This document shows positions 37,102 through 46,764 of a stretch of DNA of 64,000 bases, one piece after another. The translations under genes were made by a program, and so were the position numbers. Each line of letters opens with the position of its first letter. Position 1 is the first letter of the stretch. Source of the DNA: Bacteroidota bacterium (GTDB lineage Bacteria > Bacteroidota > Bacteroidia > Bacteroidales > GCA-2711565); the NCBI GenBank assembly GCA_018816945.1, contig JAHIVC010000062.1, positions 1 through 64,000 of the forward strand. The letters run 5' to 3'. Under the pieces are notes generated by a model. That model saw nothing but the letters and a program-made list of their open reading frames with translations, was not told where the DNA came from and made no database searches.

Positions 37102-37923
37102 TTAAATCCCATACTCCCTAATGAATACTTCGAATAATTGATTTAATTTAATCTCAGCTTTAGCGGCATTGGCCAGTATATCTTTGATATTTGCAACTTC
37201 CAGATTATCAGGATCACATTCGTCGGTAACGACCGAAATTGCTGCACAAGGCAAACCAATTTGATTGGCAACGATAACTTCAGGCACTGTTGACATTCCA
37301 ACAACATCTGCACCAATCCCTCTTAAAAAGCGATATTCTGCTCTGGTTTCCAAATTAGGCCCTGTTACGGCAACATAAACACCTTCGAAAAGCTCGATCT
37401 GATTATTATCAGCAATTTGATGAAATTTACGATTCATTTCCCAATTATAGGGCTGACTCATATCCGGAAACCTTGGTCCCATTTCATCAAGATTTTTACC
37501 AATTAACGGATTGCCCGGTAAAAGGTTTATATGATCATCAATAACCATTAGCGATGCATTTCTCATTTTAGGATTCAATGCGCCACAAGCATTTGATAAT
37601 AAAAGATAATTGATACCTAGTAATTTCATTACACGAACGGGAAAAGTGAGTTGTTGGAAAGAATAACCCTCATAATAATGAAACCGACCCTGCATCAGGA
37701 TCAAATTCTTATCTCCCAATCTGCCATAAATTAACTTCCCTTTATGAGATTCGACCGTAGAAGTTGGGAAGTTTGGAATATGCTCATACTCTAGTTCTTT
37801 AACAACCTCTACTCTTTCGGCAAATTTACCCAATCCGGTTCCCAAAACAATCCCAATATCAGGATTTGTAAATCCATGATCCTTTAAAAATTGAACGGTT
37901 TCTTTAATTTTTTCCATTATCAT
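37102..37923 (-). CDS. punA: Purine nucleoside phosphorylase
   Basis: A 273-residue trimeric-type (PNP class I) enzyme that splits inosine and guanosine with phosphate into base and ribose-1-phosphate in purine salvage. Visible are the phosphate-binding GIVLGTGLGKFA (24-35), the SHKGKL loop (58-63), MQGRFHYYEGYS (~78-89), GPNLETRAEYR (~190-200) and GADVVGMSTVPEVIVA (~205-220), all typical. Translation could start at Met1 or Met3 (37917). Monocistronic. Confidence 0.96.
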   Translation of the reverse strand: MIMEKIKETVQFLKDHGFTNPDIGIVLGTGLGKFAERVEVVKELEYEHIPNFPTSTVESHKGKLIYGRLGDKNLILMQGRFHYYEGYSFQQLTFPVRVMKLLGINYLLLSNACGALNPKMRNASLMVIDDHINLLPGNPLIGKNLDEMGPRFPDMSQPYNWEMNRKFHQIADNNQIELFEGVYVAVTGPNLETRAEYRFLRGIGADVVGMSTVPEVIVANQIGLPCAAISVVTDECDPDNLEVANIKDILANAAKAEIKLNQLFEVFIREYGI

Positions 37924-38025
37924 ATTAATCGTTAAGTGGATTCTTCGTAAAATTTGTTAAAATTAGTGACAAAGCTAATATTTTGAATTACTTTTGTTAT
38001 TTAGAATGTTTTTAAATAACTTGAC

Positions 38026-38535
38026 ATGATCATTACAATTATACTTATATACATACTTAACTTATTTTCGATACAAATTCCTGGCAAACAGGATAAGAAA
38101 GCTAGAGTTGAATTAGAAATACAACCAAAAAAGAATATGGAGACAGAGGTAATTAAAAAAACTGAATCTGAATGGAAAGCTCAATTGTCGCCAATAGCCT
38201 TTAAGGTTTTACGTCAAAATGCTACAGAAGCACCTTTCACCGGTGAATTTTATAAAAATGATGATAAAGGAACCTATTACTGTGCGGCTTGCAACAATAA
38301 ACTTTTTAGTTCGGACACGAAATTTGATTCGGGCTGCGGTTGGCCAAGTTTTTACGATTTGATTGATAAAGCCAACGTTAACCTTGTTAAAGACACTACA
38401 CTTGGAATGATCAGAACCGAAATCAGATGCAAAAAATGTGACGGTCACTTGGGACATGTATTTGATGATGGCCCCAAACCTACCGGATTAAGATACTGTA
38501 TCAATTCTGCAGCCCTTGATTTCGAAAATAAATAA
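38026..38535 (+). CDS. msrB: Peptide-methionine (R)-S-oxide reductase, probably exported
   Basis: Reduces the R form of methionine sulfoxide in proteins. The catalytic domain (~45-167) has four zinc-binding cysteines (CAAC near 85-88, CKKC near 134-137), the GWPSF block, and the catalytic cysteine in RYCINSAAL. The first 18 residues ([13 protein letters not shown]) form a signal peptide or anchor, so the protein is likely periplasmic; a cytosolic form could begin at Met38 (38137). The msrA gene lies 13 bp away on the opposite strand, converging. Confidence 0.94.
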   Translation: MIITIILIYILNLFSIQIPGKQDKKARVELEIQPKKNMETEVIKKTESEWKAQLSPIAFKVLRQNATEAPFTGEFYKNDDKGTYYCAACNNKLFSSDTKFDSGCGWPSFYDLIDKANVNLVKDTTLGMIRTEIRCKKCDGHLGHVFDDGPKPTGLRYCINSAALDFENK

Positions 38536-38548
38536 TCGTTTTGTCTAT

Positions 38549-39019
38549 TTAAAAATGGCAAGAACTTAATCCATTTTTTTTCAGATATTCCTGATGATAT
38601 TCCTCAGCTTTATAAAATGTTGAAGCTTTAGTTATTTCGGTTACAATTGGGTTATTGTACAAACCTGATTTCTCAAGGTTTGCTTTACTTTCTTCAGCAA
38701 CTTTTTTTTGCTTTTCTGTTTGATAAAATATTGCAGACCGATACTGTGTTCCTATATCCACTCCTTGCTTATTTAAAGTAGTTGGATTATGCATCTGCCA
38801 AAAAACATCTAGTAATTCCTGATAACTAACTTCCATAGGATTATATTCGATTTGAACTACTTCGGCATGTCCGGTATTACCGTCGCAAACATCTTTGTAA
38901 GTTGGATTTCCTAAAGTACCTCCCAAATAACCGACCGTTGTATTTATTACCCCTTTTATTTGCATAAATGCATCTTCCACTCCCCAAAAACATCCGGCTC
39001 CAAATGTAGCAATTTCCAT
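38549..39019 (-). CDS. msrA: Peptide-methionine (S)-S-oxide reductase
   Basis: A 156-residue enzyme that reduces the S form of methionine sulfoxide. The catalytic motif GAGCFWG is at 7-13 (Cys10). Also present are GYLGG (~31-35), [12 protein letters not shown] (~51-62) and QYRSAIFY (~87-94). No signal peptide: cytosolic, unlike the adjacent MsrB. The genes converge 13 bp apart with no clear hairpin between them, so antisense overlap of the two transcripts is possible. Confidence 0.95.
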   Translation of the reverse strand: MEIATFGAGCFWGVEDAFMQIKGVINTTVGYLGGTLGNPTYKDVCDGNTGHAEVVQIEYNPMEVSYQELLDVFWQMHNPTTLNKQGVDIGTQYRSAIFYQTEKQKKVAEESKANLEKSGLYNNPIVTEITKASTFYKAEEYHQEYLKKNGLSSCHF

Positions 39020-39204
39020 TTTTTTCTGTTTTAATTTTATGTTAAACCTGATTATAATGAATAATAAACACCTGCAAAGATAATCATTGATTATGCCGAT
39101 TATTCATTTTTAGGAAATTTATTTGGAATGAATCCAGATAATATTCAAGCCAGCTATTTTGACAATTAAAAAAGGGCTGTTTCTCAGCGTAGTAAAAATA
39201 TTTT

Positions 39205-41211
39205 TTAACACAAATATTTACTGATGGTGCTCATCAAACTCTTATGTTTGATCGGTTTGGTAAGATAATCATCACATCCACAATCAATGGATTTCTGTTT
39301 ATCATAATCAAATGCAAGTGCCGTTTGGGCAATCACATAAATATTTTTATTCAGTTTTTTTATCTGTGTTGTTGCTTCAAAACCACTCATTTTTGGAAGT
39401 TTGAGATCCATAAGCACCAAATTAATATCATTGTTTTTCTGACATAATTTTAAGGCATCTTCGCCATTACTTGCTGAAATTACATGCACATTTAGCGGTG
39501 CAAGCAATCTTTCGATAAGAATCCTGCTTGAATCTACATCTTCAACAATTAATATGGTTTTATCATTTAGCTTATTACTGATCCCTGTAATTATCCTATT
39601 GTATGGTTTTCGCATTATTTTGGCCATTAATGGGAGTGAAAAAGAAAACTCAGAGCCATGATCAATCTTTGATTCAACAGTTAAATTGCCTCCTAGCAAT
39701 TCAACCAATTTTTTTGAAATCGACAAGCCCAATCCAGATCCGCTGTATTTACCATCAAATGGTCCACGTACTTGTCCAAACCTTTCGAATATAAAACTGA
39801 GGTCGCTCTTTTTTATCCCAATTCCTGTGTCTTTGATATAAAAACGGGCAGTTGATTCAAGTATTTCACATCCAAAAACAACGAATCCTTTATCTGTAAA
39901 CTTAATGGCATTATCAATGAGATTGACCAATACCTGAAATAATCTTGTACGATCGGTTGTTATATGTAACTTTTTAATTCCGGATGGCCATTCAACTTTG
40001 AATTCTAAACCCGGCTTTACTAATTTTTTAAGTTTAGCAGAATAAACCTGTTCCAATTCACTCATCAATTCAAACACATCTACAGTTGTTGGCTTTATTG
40101 GCAGCTGGCTTCCTTCAATTTTACTTAAATCCAAAATATCATTTAGGAGAGTTAACAAAACTTCCCCATTCCTTGCAATTATATCAATATATTCATCTCG
40201 TTCGGCCGGGTTATCAGTATAGCGTAACAGATCAGAAAACCCAAGGATAGAATTCATTGGGGTACGGATTTCATGTGACATATTTGCCAAAAAAGCAGAC
40301 TTAAGGCGATCCGATTCTTCAGCCTTCACTTTTGCTTTTGCTAATTCTAAATTTGTAGTTTTTATCTTTTTCTCCAGTTTAAGATGGTCGGTAATGTTTG
40401 ATGAAACACCTATCACTGATTCAACTTCACCTGCCGAATTTTTCATTGGCGAATAAGTAGTGTCAAAAAATAATCCATTGATCTCTATCACAGTTCTAAC
40501 AAACTCCCCATTTAATGCCTTACTCACACTCTCAACAATATGGGGATGATTCATTTTCGATTCGAAAACTGAATATCCAACTAATTCATCCGGACTTATA
40601 CCCAAGCTTATTAGACTTTTACCATCTGCGAAAGTAAATACCCCATTTTTATCCAATGAAAACAAAATTACATGTGCTTCCGAAATAACTGTTTTAAGTT
40701 TTTGATTACTATCTTGCAAAGCTTGTTCAGCTCTAACCTGCTCCGTTATATCGGTATGAGTACCAAATATCCTGATTGCTTTTCCTTTTTTATTTTTAAT
40801 TGAAACTCCCCTATTTTGAATCCATCTATAGGTTCCATCTTTATGCCGCATACGAAAGGATATTTGAAATTGTCCTTCCGGGTAATTTAAATATTGCTTT
40901 AATTCGCGATGAACACGACCGTAGTCTGTTGGGTGTAATAAATTCTGAAATGTCAAAAACTCATTTTTAATCTGATCAGGCCCGTATCCGAGTTGTGCTT
41001 TCCATTGATCAGAATAAAACAATTCATCTTGATCCAACTTCCAATCCCAAATCCCCTCTTGAGCTGCAGTGAGAGCCAATGTATAACCATTCTCATCGGC
41101 TACTTTATTAAACTCAGATCTATAATAATCCACCTCCGCAGTCAGCTGCTCTACTTTCTTCATTAATTCGGTTTTTGATAGCATGGTATTAGCTAAGCTA
41201 TTTTGTGACAT
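39205..41211 (-). CDS. Soluble PAS-PAS hybrid sensor histidine kinase
   Basis: A 668-residue protein without transmembrane helices. In order: a coiled coil (~12-35), a PAS domain (~42-160, ending with a PAC TDITEQVRAEQ), a second PAS (~172-282), a HisKA domain with the phospho-accepting His313 in ANMSHEIRTPMN, a HATPase domain with N-box NLIDNAIKF (430-438) and DTGIG (461-465) and GSGLGLSISK (491-500) G-boxes, and a receiver with Asp602 in LVLMDLKLPKMSG. It senses a cytosolic signal through PAS. It shares its strand with two more two-component genes downstream of the map, 133 bp away. Confidence 0.93.
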   Translation of the reverse strand: MSQNSLANTMLSKTELMKKVEQLTAEVDYYRSEFNKVADENGYTLALTAAQEGIWDWKLDQDELFYSDQWKAQLGYGPDQIKNEFLTFQNLLHPTDYGRVHRELKQYLNYPEGQFQISFRMRHKDGTYRWIQNRGVSIKNKKGKAIRIFGTHTDITEQVRAEQALQDSNQKLKTVISEAHVILFSLDKNGVFTFADGKSLISLGISPDELVGYSVFESKMNHPHIVESVSKALNGEFVRTVIEINGLFFDTTYSPMKNSAGEVESVIGVSSNITDHLKLEKKIKTTNLELAKAKVKAEESDRLKSAFLANMSHEIRTPMNSILGFSDLLRYTDNPAERDEYIDIIARNGEVLLTLLNDILDLSKIEGSQLPIKPTTVDVFELMSELEQVYSAKLKKLVKPGLEFKVEWPSGIKKLHITTDRTRLFQVLVNLIDNAIKFTDKGFVVFGCEILESTARFYIKDTGIGIKKSDLSFIFERFGQVRGPFDGKYSGSGLGLSISKKLVELLGGNLTVESKIDHGSEFSFSLPLMAKIMRKPYNRIITGISNKLNDKTILIVEDVDSSRILIERLLAPLNVHVISASNGEDALKLCQKNNDINLVLMDLKLPKMSGFEATTQIKKLNKNIYVIAQTALAFDYDKQKSIDCGCDDYLTKPIKHKSLMSTISKYLC

Positions 41212-41344
41212 TATTCAGTAAATAATACAGGATATTCTTCAACTAAAAAAAACAATTGAAGAGATAACAAGTTTAAGCTTATTTATTACGGGAACACATC
41301 GGCATAATACCCAATTTTACACTAGGTAATACACCTAAGAATAC

Positions 41345-41995
41345 TTACAATTCGAATAAGTGATTATTGATTGAATACTTGACCAAACCGGCAGTGTTTC
41401 TTACTCCTGTTTTTTCGAGCAAGTTTCTTCGATGGGCATCAACTGTACGCATACTTATGGAAAGTTTATCAGCAATTTCCTGATTTGAATATTCCCTGAC
41501 AATGAGTTCCAACACTTCCATTTCCCTGGCCGTTAATTCTATTTTTGCATCATGTTCTTTCTTTTTTCGAGGATTGGTTAACTCTTTAATAACAGCCAAG
41601 GTTATTTCCGGACTGTAATAATGTTTGCCTTCAACTACTGCGCTTAAAGCACTAAGTAACTCTTTCTTTCCCAAGTTTTTCAAAATATACCCAACAGCAC
41701 CGGCCTCTATCATCTTGGTTAAATAGATTTCCTCACTATGCATTGTGAGGGCTATTACTCTTGTATCTTCGAATTTCTCATTAATTTCACGAGTGCAATC
41801 GATGCCATTCATCTCAGGCATATTTATATCAACAATGGCAATGTCAATCTTTGTTTTAGCCAGAATCGCTAGTGCTTCCCGCCCATTAGAAGCTTCTGCA
41901 ATAACCGAATACTCCGGCTGATCATGCAATAGCGAACTGATCCCGTCTCTAATAATTTTATGGTCGTCGACTACTAAAATTTTAATTTTTTTCAT
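41345..41995 (-). CDS. NarL/LuxR-type response regulator
   Basis: A 216-residue regulator. The receiver domain (1-~120) has the acidic pocket DD at 10-11, the phospho-acceptor Asp56 in AIVDINMPEMNG and the lysine of ILKNLGKKE. A LuxR-type helix-turn-helix follows (~150-210, TAREMEVLELIVREYSNQEIADKLSISMRTVDAHR). It binds DNA when phosphorylated, presumably by the kinase encoded just upstream (14-bp overlap, coupled translation). Target genes are unknown; a candidate site in the next gap is listed separately. Confidence 0.95.
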   Translation of the reverse strand: MKKIKILVVDDHKIIRDGISSLLHDQPEYSVIAEASNGREALAILAKTKIDIAIVDINMPEMNGIDCTREINEKFEDTRVIALTMHSEEIYLTKMIEAGAVGYILKNLGKKELLSALSAVVEGKHYYSPEITLAVIKELTNPRKKKEHDAKIELTAREMEVLELIVREYSNQEIADKLSISMRTVDAHRRNLLEKTGVRNTAGLVKYSINNHLFEL

Positions 41996-43091
41996 GATCC
42001 TTTGATTTTGTTAATGGGATATCTATACTTATCATTGTGCCTTTATCAATTTCACTTTCAACGGTAATGGCACCGTCTAACAGCTTGGTTCTATGATAAA
42101 GGCTTTGCATTCCATAGCTTGATGTATCTTGTAGTTTCGAGTTAATCCTAAATCCCTTCCCGTCATCTTCACAAGTCAAATGAATTTCATTCTCGCTCAA
42201 GATTATTTGCAAGGTGGCCATTTTAGCATCTGCATGCTTAATGATATTATTAATGCATTCTTGTCCAATTCGATATAAATGTAATTCTATATTCTTATCT
42301 AATCGTTGATGAATATGTTTATGAATGAATTTGAATTGAGTTTTTGAGCTTTCGTTTAATTTCCTGATCAGAATATCCAAGCTATCAATTAAACCAAAAT
42401 CGTGAACAACTCTTGGAATAAGATTAGCAGTAATAGACCTGCTCTCAGTAATTGCCTGATTTAAAAAATTCAACCCGTTCTCAAAGTTCTCCCTTAGCTT
42501 TATGTTTAAAGGATCGACATCCTCTTTTATTGCATTGAAATTCATTATAGCAGCTGAAAGATATTGCCCGATCCCATCATGCAGTTCACTGGCGATTCTT
42601 ATCTTTTCTCTATCTTCACCTTCAATGATAAGTTTGATCCTTGATTTTTCAGTTTCTTTTAATTTTTCAATATACTCTTCCAATAAAAGTTGCTTCTGCT
42701 GTAATTCATATCTTTGTTGATACAACTGAATAAAAATTTTCACCTTGCCGAGTAGAACTTCTCTTTTAATAGGTTTGGTAAGATAATCGACCGCTCCGGC
42801 CAAATAGCCTTTAAAAACACTTGCCGAATCAGAATATACTCCCGTTAAGAAAATGATTGGGGTAAGTGCGTTTAGTTTTGTCTGCCGAATAATATCAGCT
42901 AACTCAAAACCGTCCAAATATGGCATTTGAACATCCAGTATAAATAAGGCGTACTCATCCTTTTTGACCAACTTTTTTGCTTCAGTTGATTTCAGACAGG
43001 TAGTTATTTCAGCACGAATCCCTATTAAATACTTCTCAACTAATAATAAATTTGGTTCCCAATCGTCAACAACTAATATTTTTGGTAGCAT
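41982..43091 (-). CDS. Receiver - HisKA_3 histidine kinase
   Basis: A 369-residue cytosolic kinase with reversed layout: an N-terminal receiver (1-~125; DD at 9-10, Asp53 in FILDVQMPYLDG), a coiled-coil linker (~125-160), then a HisKA_3 domain with the phospho-accepting His171 in ASELHDGIGQYLSA and a HATPase domain (~275-360). It lacks its own sensor, so input must come through the receiver, for example from the hybrid kinase. Output should go to the coupled NarL-type regulator. This makes a possible two-layer phosphorelay with the next two genes. Confidence 0.93.
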   Translation of the reverse strand: MLPKILVVDDWEPNLLLVEKYLIGIRAEITTCLKSTEAKKLVKKDEYALFILDVQMPYLDGFELADIIRQTKLNALTPIIFLTGVYSDSASVFKGYLAGAVDYLTKPIKREVLLGKVKIFIQLYQQRYELQQKQLLLEEYIEKLKETEKSRIKLIIEGEDREKIRIASELHDGIGQYLSAAIMNFNAIKEDVDPLNIKLRENFENGLNFLNQAITESRSITANLIPRVVHDFGLIDSLDILIRKLNESSKTQFKFIHKHIHQRLDKNIELHLYRIGQECINNIIKHADAKMATLQIILSENEIHLTCEDDGKGFRINSKLQDTSSYGMQSLYHRTKLLDGAITVESEIDKGTMISIDIPLTKSKDHEKN

Positions 43092-43161
43092 TTCTTCTTA
43101 TTGATTATACCAAATATATGCCATTATCGCTTATCTGCAAAATTGAAGGCATATAAAAAGT

Positions 43162-44202
43162 TTAAAAATCTATGGGTTCTGTATTTTTTTGTAATTCCTT
43201 GGTTGAAAGTAACCCACATGCTGCAAAAATATCCTGACCCCTTGAAGCTCTAATAGTTGTTGTGATTCCCTTTGACATTAATTTTTCCCTAAACTCATTA
43301 ATAGCCTTTTCATCAGGACTTTCCAAGGGAGAGTTAGGAATAGGATGAAAGCGAAGTAAATTAATTCTACACTTTATTCCATTTAAGATTTTCGCTAACT
43401 CATTGACATGTCGCTGGCTATCATTAAATCCTTTAAATAAAATATATTCGAATGAAATCCGTCTTTGCTTGCCCCATTCAAAGTCGTGAATGGCTTGTAA
43501 AAGTTTTGTTAATGGATACACATTTTCAATTGGCATAATTTTTTTTCGATCATCTTCGAATGGAGAATGTAAACTAATTGCGAGATGAGCTTTGGACTCA
43601 GTTAAAAATTGCTGCATTGCCGGGATAATGCCAATAGTCGACACGGTAATCCTTTTTGGAGACCATGCATAACCCCATTCACTCGTCATAATTTCAAGCG
43701 ATTTCAGAACTTCTTTCAAATTATCGAAAGGTTCACCCATTCCCATATAAACGATATTGGTCAATTGATCGAATTCGGGCAAACTATGAATTTGATTCAC
43801 AATTTCACCCGCACTCAACTGACCTTGAAAACCTTGTTTACCGGTCATACAAAACAAACATCCCATCTTGCAACCAATTTGAGATGAAATACAAAGCGTG
43901 GCGCGATCCTTATCTGGAATATAAGCTGATTCAATAAATTTCTTTCCGGCAGCAGGGTATAAGTATTTTTTTGTTCCGTCGATGGAGGTTTGTTCCTTAA
44001 CAGGCAAGTTTAATCCAATTTCATATTTCTCCTGAAGTTTGGTTCTATTAGTCTTCGACAGATTTTTCATATCCTGAATTTCTGTGATGTGCTTTTTATA
44101 CAGCCAATCAGAAATTTGTCCTGCAACAAAAGTAGGCATCCCTTCCTGAACAACAATTTCCTGTAGTTCACTTAATGTTTTTCCGAATAATTTATCTTTC
44201 AT
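43162..44202 (-). CDS. rlmN: Dual-specificity RNA (adenine-C2)-methyltransferase
   Basis: A 346-residue radical SAM enzyme that methylates C2 of A2503 in 23S rRNA (and A37 of some tRNAs). The iron-sulfur cluster cysteines are C111, C115 and C118 in GCKMGCLFCM. Other features are YMGMGEPFDN (~152-161), STIGIIPAM (~190-198), SLHSPFEDDR (~215-224), and the late catalytic cysteine in FAACGLLS (~C332). Length and motifs are normal. Single gene; a short GC-rich palindrome lies just upstream of its start. Confidence 0.96.
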   Translation of the reverse strand: MKDKLFGKTLSELQEIVVQEGMPTFVAGQISDWLYKKHITEIQDMKNLSKTNRTKLQEKYEIGLNLPVKEQTSIDGTKKYLYPAAGKKFIESAYIPDKDRATLCISSQIGCKMGCLFCMTGKQGFQGQLSAGEIVNQIHSLPEFDQLTNIVYMGMGEPFDNLKEVLKSLEIMTSEWGYAWSPKRITVSTIGIIPAMQQFLTESKAHLAISLHSPFEDDRKKIMPIENVYPLTKLLQAIHDFEWGKQRRISFEYILFKGFNDSQRHVNELAKILNGIKCRINLLRFHPIPNSPLESPDEKAINEFREKLMSKGITTTIRASRGQDIFAACGLLSTKELQKNTEPIDF

Positions 44203-44229
44203 CCGTAATTAAATTTATAAAACTTGCCT

Positions 44230-44252
44230 ACCCTGTCTGCCGACAGGCAGGT
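44230..44252. repeat. Short GC-rich palindrome (REP-like)
   Basis: CTGTC/GACAG (44233-44246) with a TGCC loop, followed by GGCAGG, in the 118-bp gap between rlmN and the oxidoreductase gene. It shares its CAGGCAGG core with the hairpin elements near 22.35 and 37.03 kb. No T-tract. Confidence 0.5.
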
Positions 44253-44320
44253 GCAATAAGGTTGCTTGGATAGCCTGTCCCGATTTTGGCAAAAGAACTG
44301 ACCCGATCGGACGCTTATCA

Positions 44321-44986
44321 TTAAAAATAAATTTCCGCAATTATCTGTTTGAACGGGATCCCCTTTTGAATAAGGATGTCCCTGGTTTCAACCACCATTT
44401 CAGCACTGCCGCAAAGATAATATTTATGTTTGGGAGGCAGTTCATTTAACGATTTTAGATATTCTGTTAACCTGCCTTTAAAAACTCCCTGTCCGGTTTG
44501 TTGCGAACAGCAAGGGATATAATTATCTTTAAAATAAGCCTCAAATACATTTCTAAAATAGAAGGCACTTAATGTCCTGCCTCCGTGAATAATGATTTTA
44601 TTAGATGCAAGTCCGGAATAAAACATGGATGTAAATGGGGCTATTCCGGTACCGGCAGCTATCCAATAAGCAGGTTCCTTTGTCCCGGTAAACTTTCCGA
44701 AAGGCTTTGAAATAAAAATCTTGTCCCCCTCAATTAATTGCGACATTTGTGTAGTTAGTTTACCTTCCGGCACTACATTAAATAGAATTCTTACCTCCTC
44801 TTCACGAATGCCGCTTGCAATACTATAAAGTCTTGGCTTATCATTCAAATCTGTGGTAATTGCAACAACCTGACCTGCCAGAAATTCATGTATCTTTTTA
44901 TATGCAAGAACAAACACACCTGTGGTGATTTCTTCTAATTTCAGCACATTCGCCTGAAAAAAATTATATCCGTCGTTAGTGTTCAC
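44321..44986 (-). CDS. Ferredoxin/flavodoxin-NADP(+) reductase-like protein
   Basis: A 221-residue protein with the FAD-binding RLYSIASG (~54-61; normal motif RxYS) and the GKLTTQMSQL segment, then the NAD(P)-binding IAAGTGIAPFTSM (~109-121) and a C-terminal KYYLCGSAEMVVETRDIL block that places the pyridine nucleotide. It lacks a ferredoxin domain. It ends in an aromatic residue (YF), as in flavodoxin reductases. It likely moves electrons between NAD(P)H and a small carrier. It begins 5 bp after the M28 peptidase gene and may be co-transcribed with it. Confidence 0.88.
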   Translation of the reverse strand: MNTNDGYNFFQANVLKLEEITTGVFVLAYKKIHEFLAGQVVAITTDLNDKPRLYSIASGIREEEVRILFNVVPEGKLTTQMSQLIEGDKIFISKPFGKFTGTKEPAYWIAAGTGIAPFTSMFYSGLASNKIIIHGGRTLSAFYFRNVFEAYFKDNYIPCCSQQTGQGVFKGRLTEYLKSLNELPPKHKYYLCGSAEMVVETRDILIQKGIPFKQIIAEIYF

Positions 44987-44991
44987 TTAAT

Positions 44992-46629
44992 TTATTTTTC
45001 TCGCATGGCTCTAAATTCAGAATCTTCAGACCACTTTGGAAAATTGTTTTCCATCGCCAATTTCATTCCTATTTTAAAGAATAATTTGGCATCTTCAACA
45101 TTCCCCGACAAATCTGCCGTTGCCGGATCATATTCATCTGAAGGCTTGTGATATGTATTTGCCCAATAATAGTTTATTTTTTCAGTGGCAAAATCCTTTC
45201 CTTTTTCGCGGTGATCCGACCATCCTTTTATAAATAATGAAGGAACTCCCTGTCGTGCAAAGCTAAAATGATCAGAACGGTAATACATTCCATTTTCAGG
45301 AAAAGGATCGGCCATAATATATCGATCTTGTTCCTTTGCGGCTTCTTCCACGTATCTGTCAAGTTCGGATTGCCCAAACCCTGTAATGGTAACATCTCTC
45401 ATCCGGCCAATGGGTAAAAATAATTCATAATTTAAATTTGCAACTGTTTTCTGAACAGGAATTACCGGATTTTCGACATAATACTTTGATCCCAGCAACC
45501 CGGTTTCTTCAGCTGTTATGGCTAAGAAAATAACAGTTCGTCTGGGTTTCTGTTTTAAATTAGCGAAGGCTTTAGCAGTCTCAAGCATTGCAGCTATTGG
45601 GATTCCGTTATCTGCTGAACCGTTATATATGGAATCTCCATTCATCACAGGGCCAATACCAAAATGGTCCCAATGAGCAGTATAAACAATACATTCGTCG
45701 GCCAGATCGGTTCCCTTTAACATCGCCAGTACATTTTTAGAACTTGCGTAACGCAATTTATTGTTCATGGTAATACTGAGCTTTGTGTTCAATGAAACAG
45801 GTTTGAATTCTGAGCTTAATGCTTGCTTTGATATTTCTTTAAAATTCAACCCGCATTGCTCAAAAAGTCTTGAAGTTGCTTCATCAGTAATCCATCCATT
45901 CAACTCACAATTCGACAAATTTCCATCTTCTGACTGAATAAAGAGCTTATTATCGGCAGTATTTGTTATCACTTTCCAGGGATATCCCGCCCCTTTCGTG
46001 TCATGAATTACAAGAACTCCGGTTGCACCCTGACGAGCTGCTTCTTCATATTTATATGACCAACGACCATAATAAGTCATGGCATTCCCATTAAATATTG
46101 CAGGGTCCTGAGTTATCAAACCAGGGTCATTTACCAATACCAGAACAGTTTTACCTTTGCAATCCAAGTCTTCATAATCGTTTCGGTTAAATTCAGGAGC
46201 CACTATTCCATAACCTGCAAAAACCAGCTCAGAATTTTCAACATTTATTTGCTCCTTAACCTGACTTGTCGAAAAAACATAATCTTTAATTAACTCCAAT
46301 TCCAAAATCCCACCAGAAGTCTTCAATTCCAGTTTTTCAGGTGAGCCAAATGTAATTTCAACCATGGGTACCTCTTGAAAATAGCTGCCTTTATTAGCAC
46401 CTTCTAAGCCTAAATTTTCAAACACAGACTTTAGATAATAAACTGTTTTTTCTTCCCCTTCGGTGAATGGCTGACGTCCTAAAAACTCATCAGATGCAAG
46501 CGTGATGACATGTTTTTCCATATCAATTACATTAATACTATTCTCTGCTTGTCGAAGGTCAGAAACTTTTTGATTACAGCTTGCCAATATTGCAAGCAAA
46601 AAAATAAAGGATAGAAATTTCAATTTCAT
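44992..46629 (-). CDS. M28-family zinc peptidase lipoprotein with PA domain
   Basis: A 545-residue exported aminopeptidase-like enzyme. The signal peptide ends in the lipobox LASC (Cys18), so it is probably anchored to the membrane. A PA domain is inserted near residues 130-230 (ELVFAGYGIVAPEF, ARQGATGVLVI). Metal ligands of M28 appear in TAHWDHFG (~318-325), SADNGIPIAAML (~338-349), AITAEETGLLGS (~367-378), and a later DHFSF histidine. It likely trims peptides outside the cytosol for nutrition. It is one of four secreted hydrolases in a row. Confidence 0.93.
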   Translation of the reverse strand: MKLKFLSFIFLLAILASCNQKVSDLRQAENSINVIDMEKHVITLASDEFLGRQPFTEGEEKTVYYLKSVFENLGLEGANKGSYFQEVPMVEITFGSPEKLELKTSGGILELELIKDYVFSTSQVKEQINVENSELVFAGYGIVAPEFNRNDYEDLDCKGKTVLVLVNDPGLITQDPAIFNGNAMTYYGRWSYKYEEAARQGATGVLVIHDTKGAGYPWKVITNTADNKLFIQSEDGNLSNCELNGWITDEATSRLFEQCGLNFKEISKQALSSEFKPVSLNTKLSITMNNKLRYASSKNVLAMLKGTDLADECIVYTAHWDHFGIGPVMNGDSIYNGSADNGIPIAAMLETAKAFANLKQKPRRTVIFLAITAEETGLLGSKYYVENPVIPVQKTVANLNYELFLPIGRMRDVTITGFGQSELDRYVEEAAKEQDRYIMADPFPENGMYYRSDHFSFARQGVPSLFIKGWSDHREKGKDFATEKINYYWANTYHKPSDEYDPATADLSGNVEDAKLFFKIGMKLAMENNFPKWSEDSEFRAMREK

Positions 46630-46764
46630 GATTTTTGGTTTTTTCTTGAAAATTACAATTTTTTCACCAATGACTGAAATGAGAAATGAATAATTTGTGC
46701 AACATTTATATGCTAAAGATGGATGTTTGTCGATTATTATACGGCCAGCATTAAATTTGACTTG

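Noticed and set aside
37102-37923. Possible MTA phosphorylase instead of purine nucleoside phosphorylase
   Set aside because: The SHKGKL loop and GPNLETRAEYR block fit PNP class I better.
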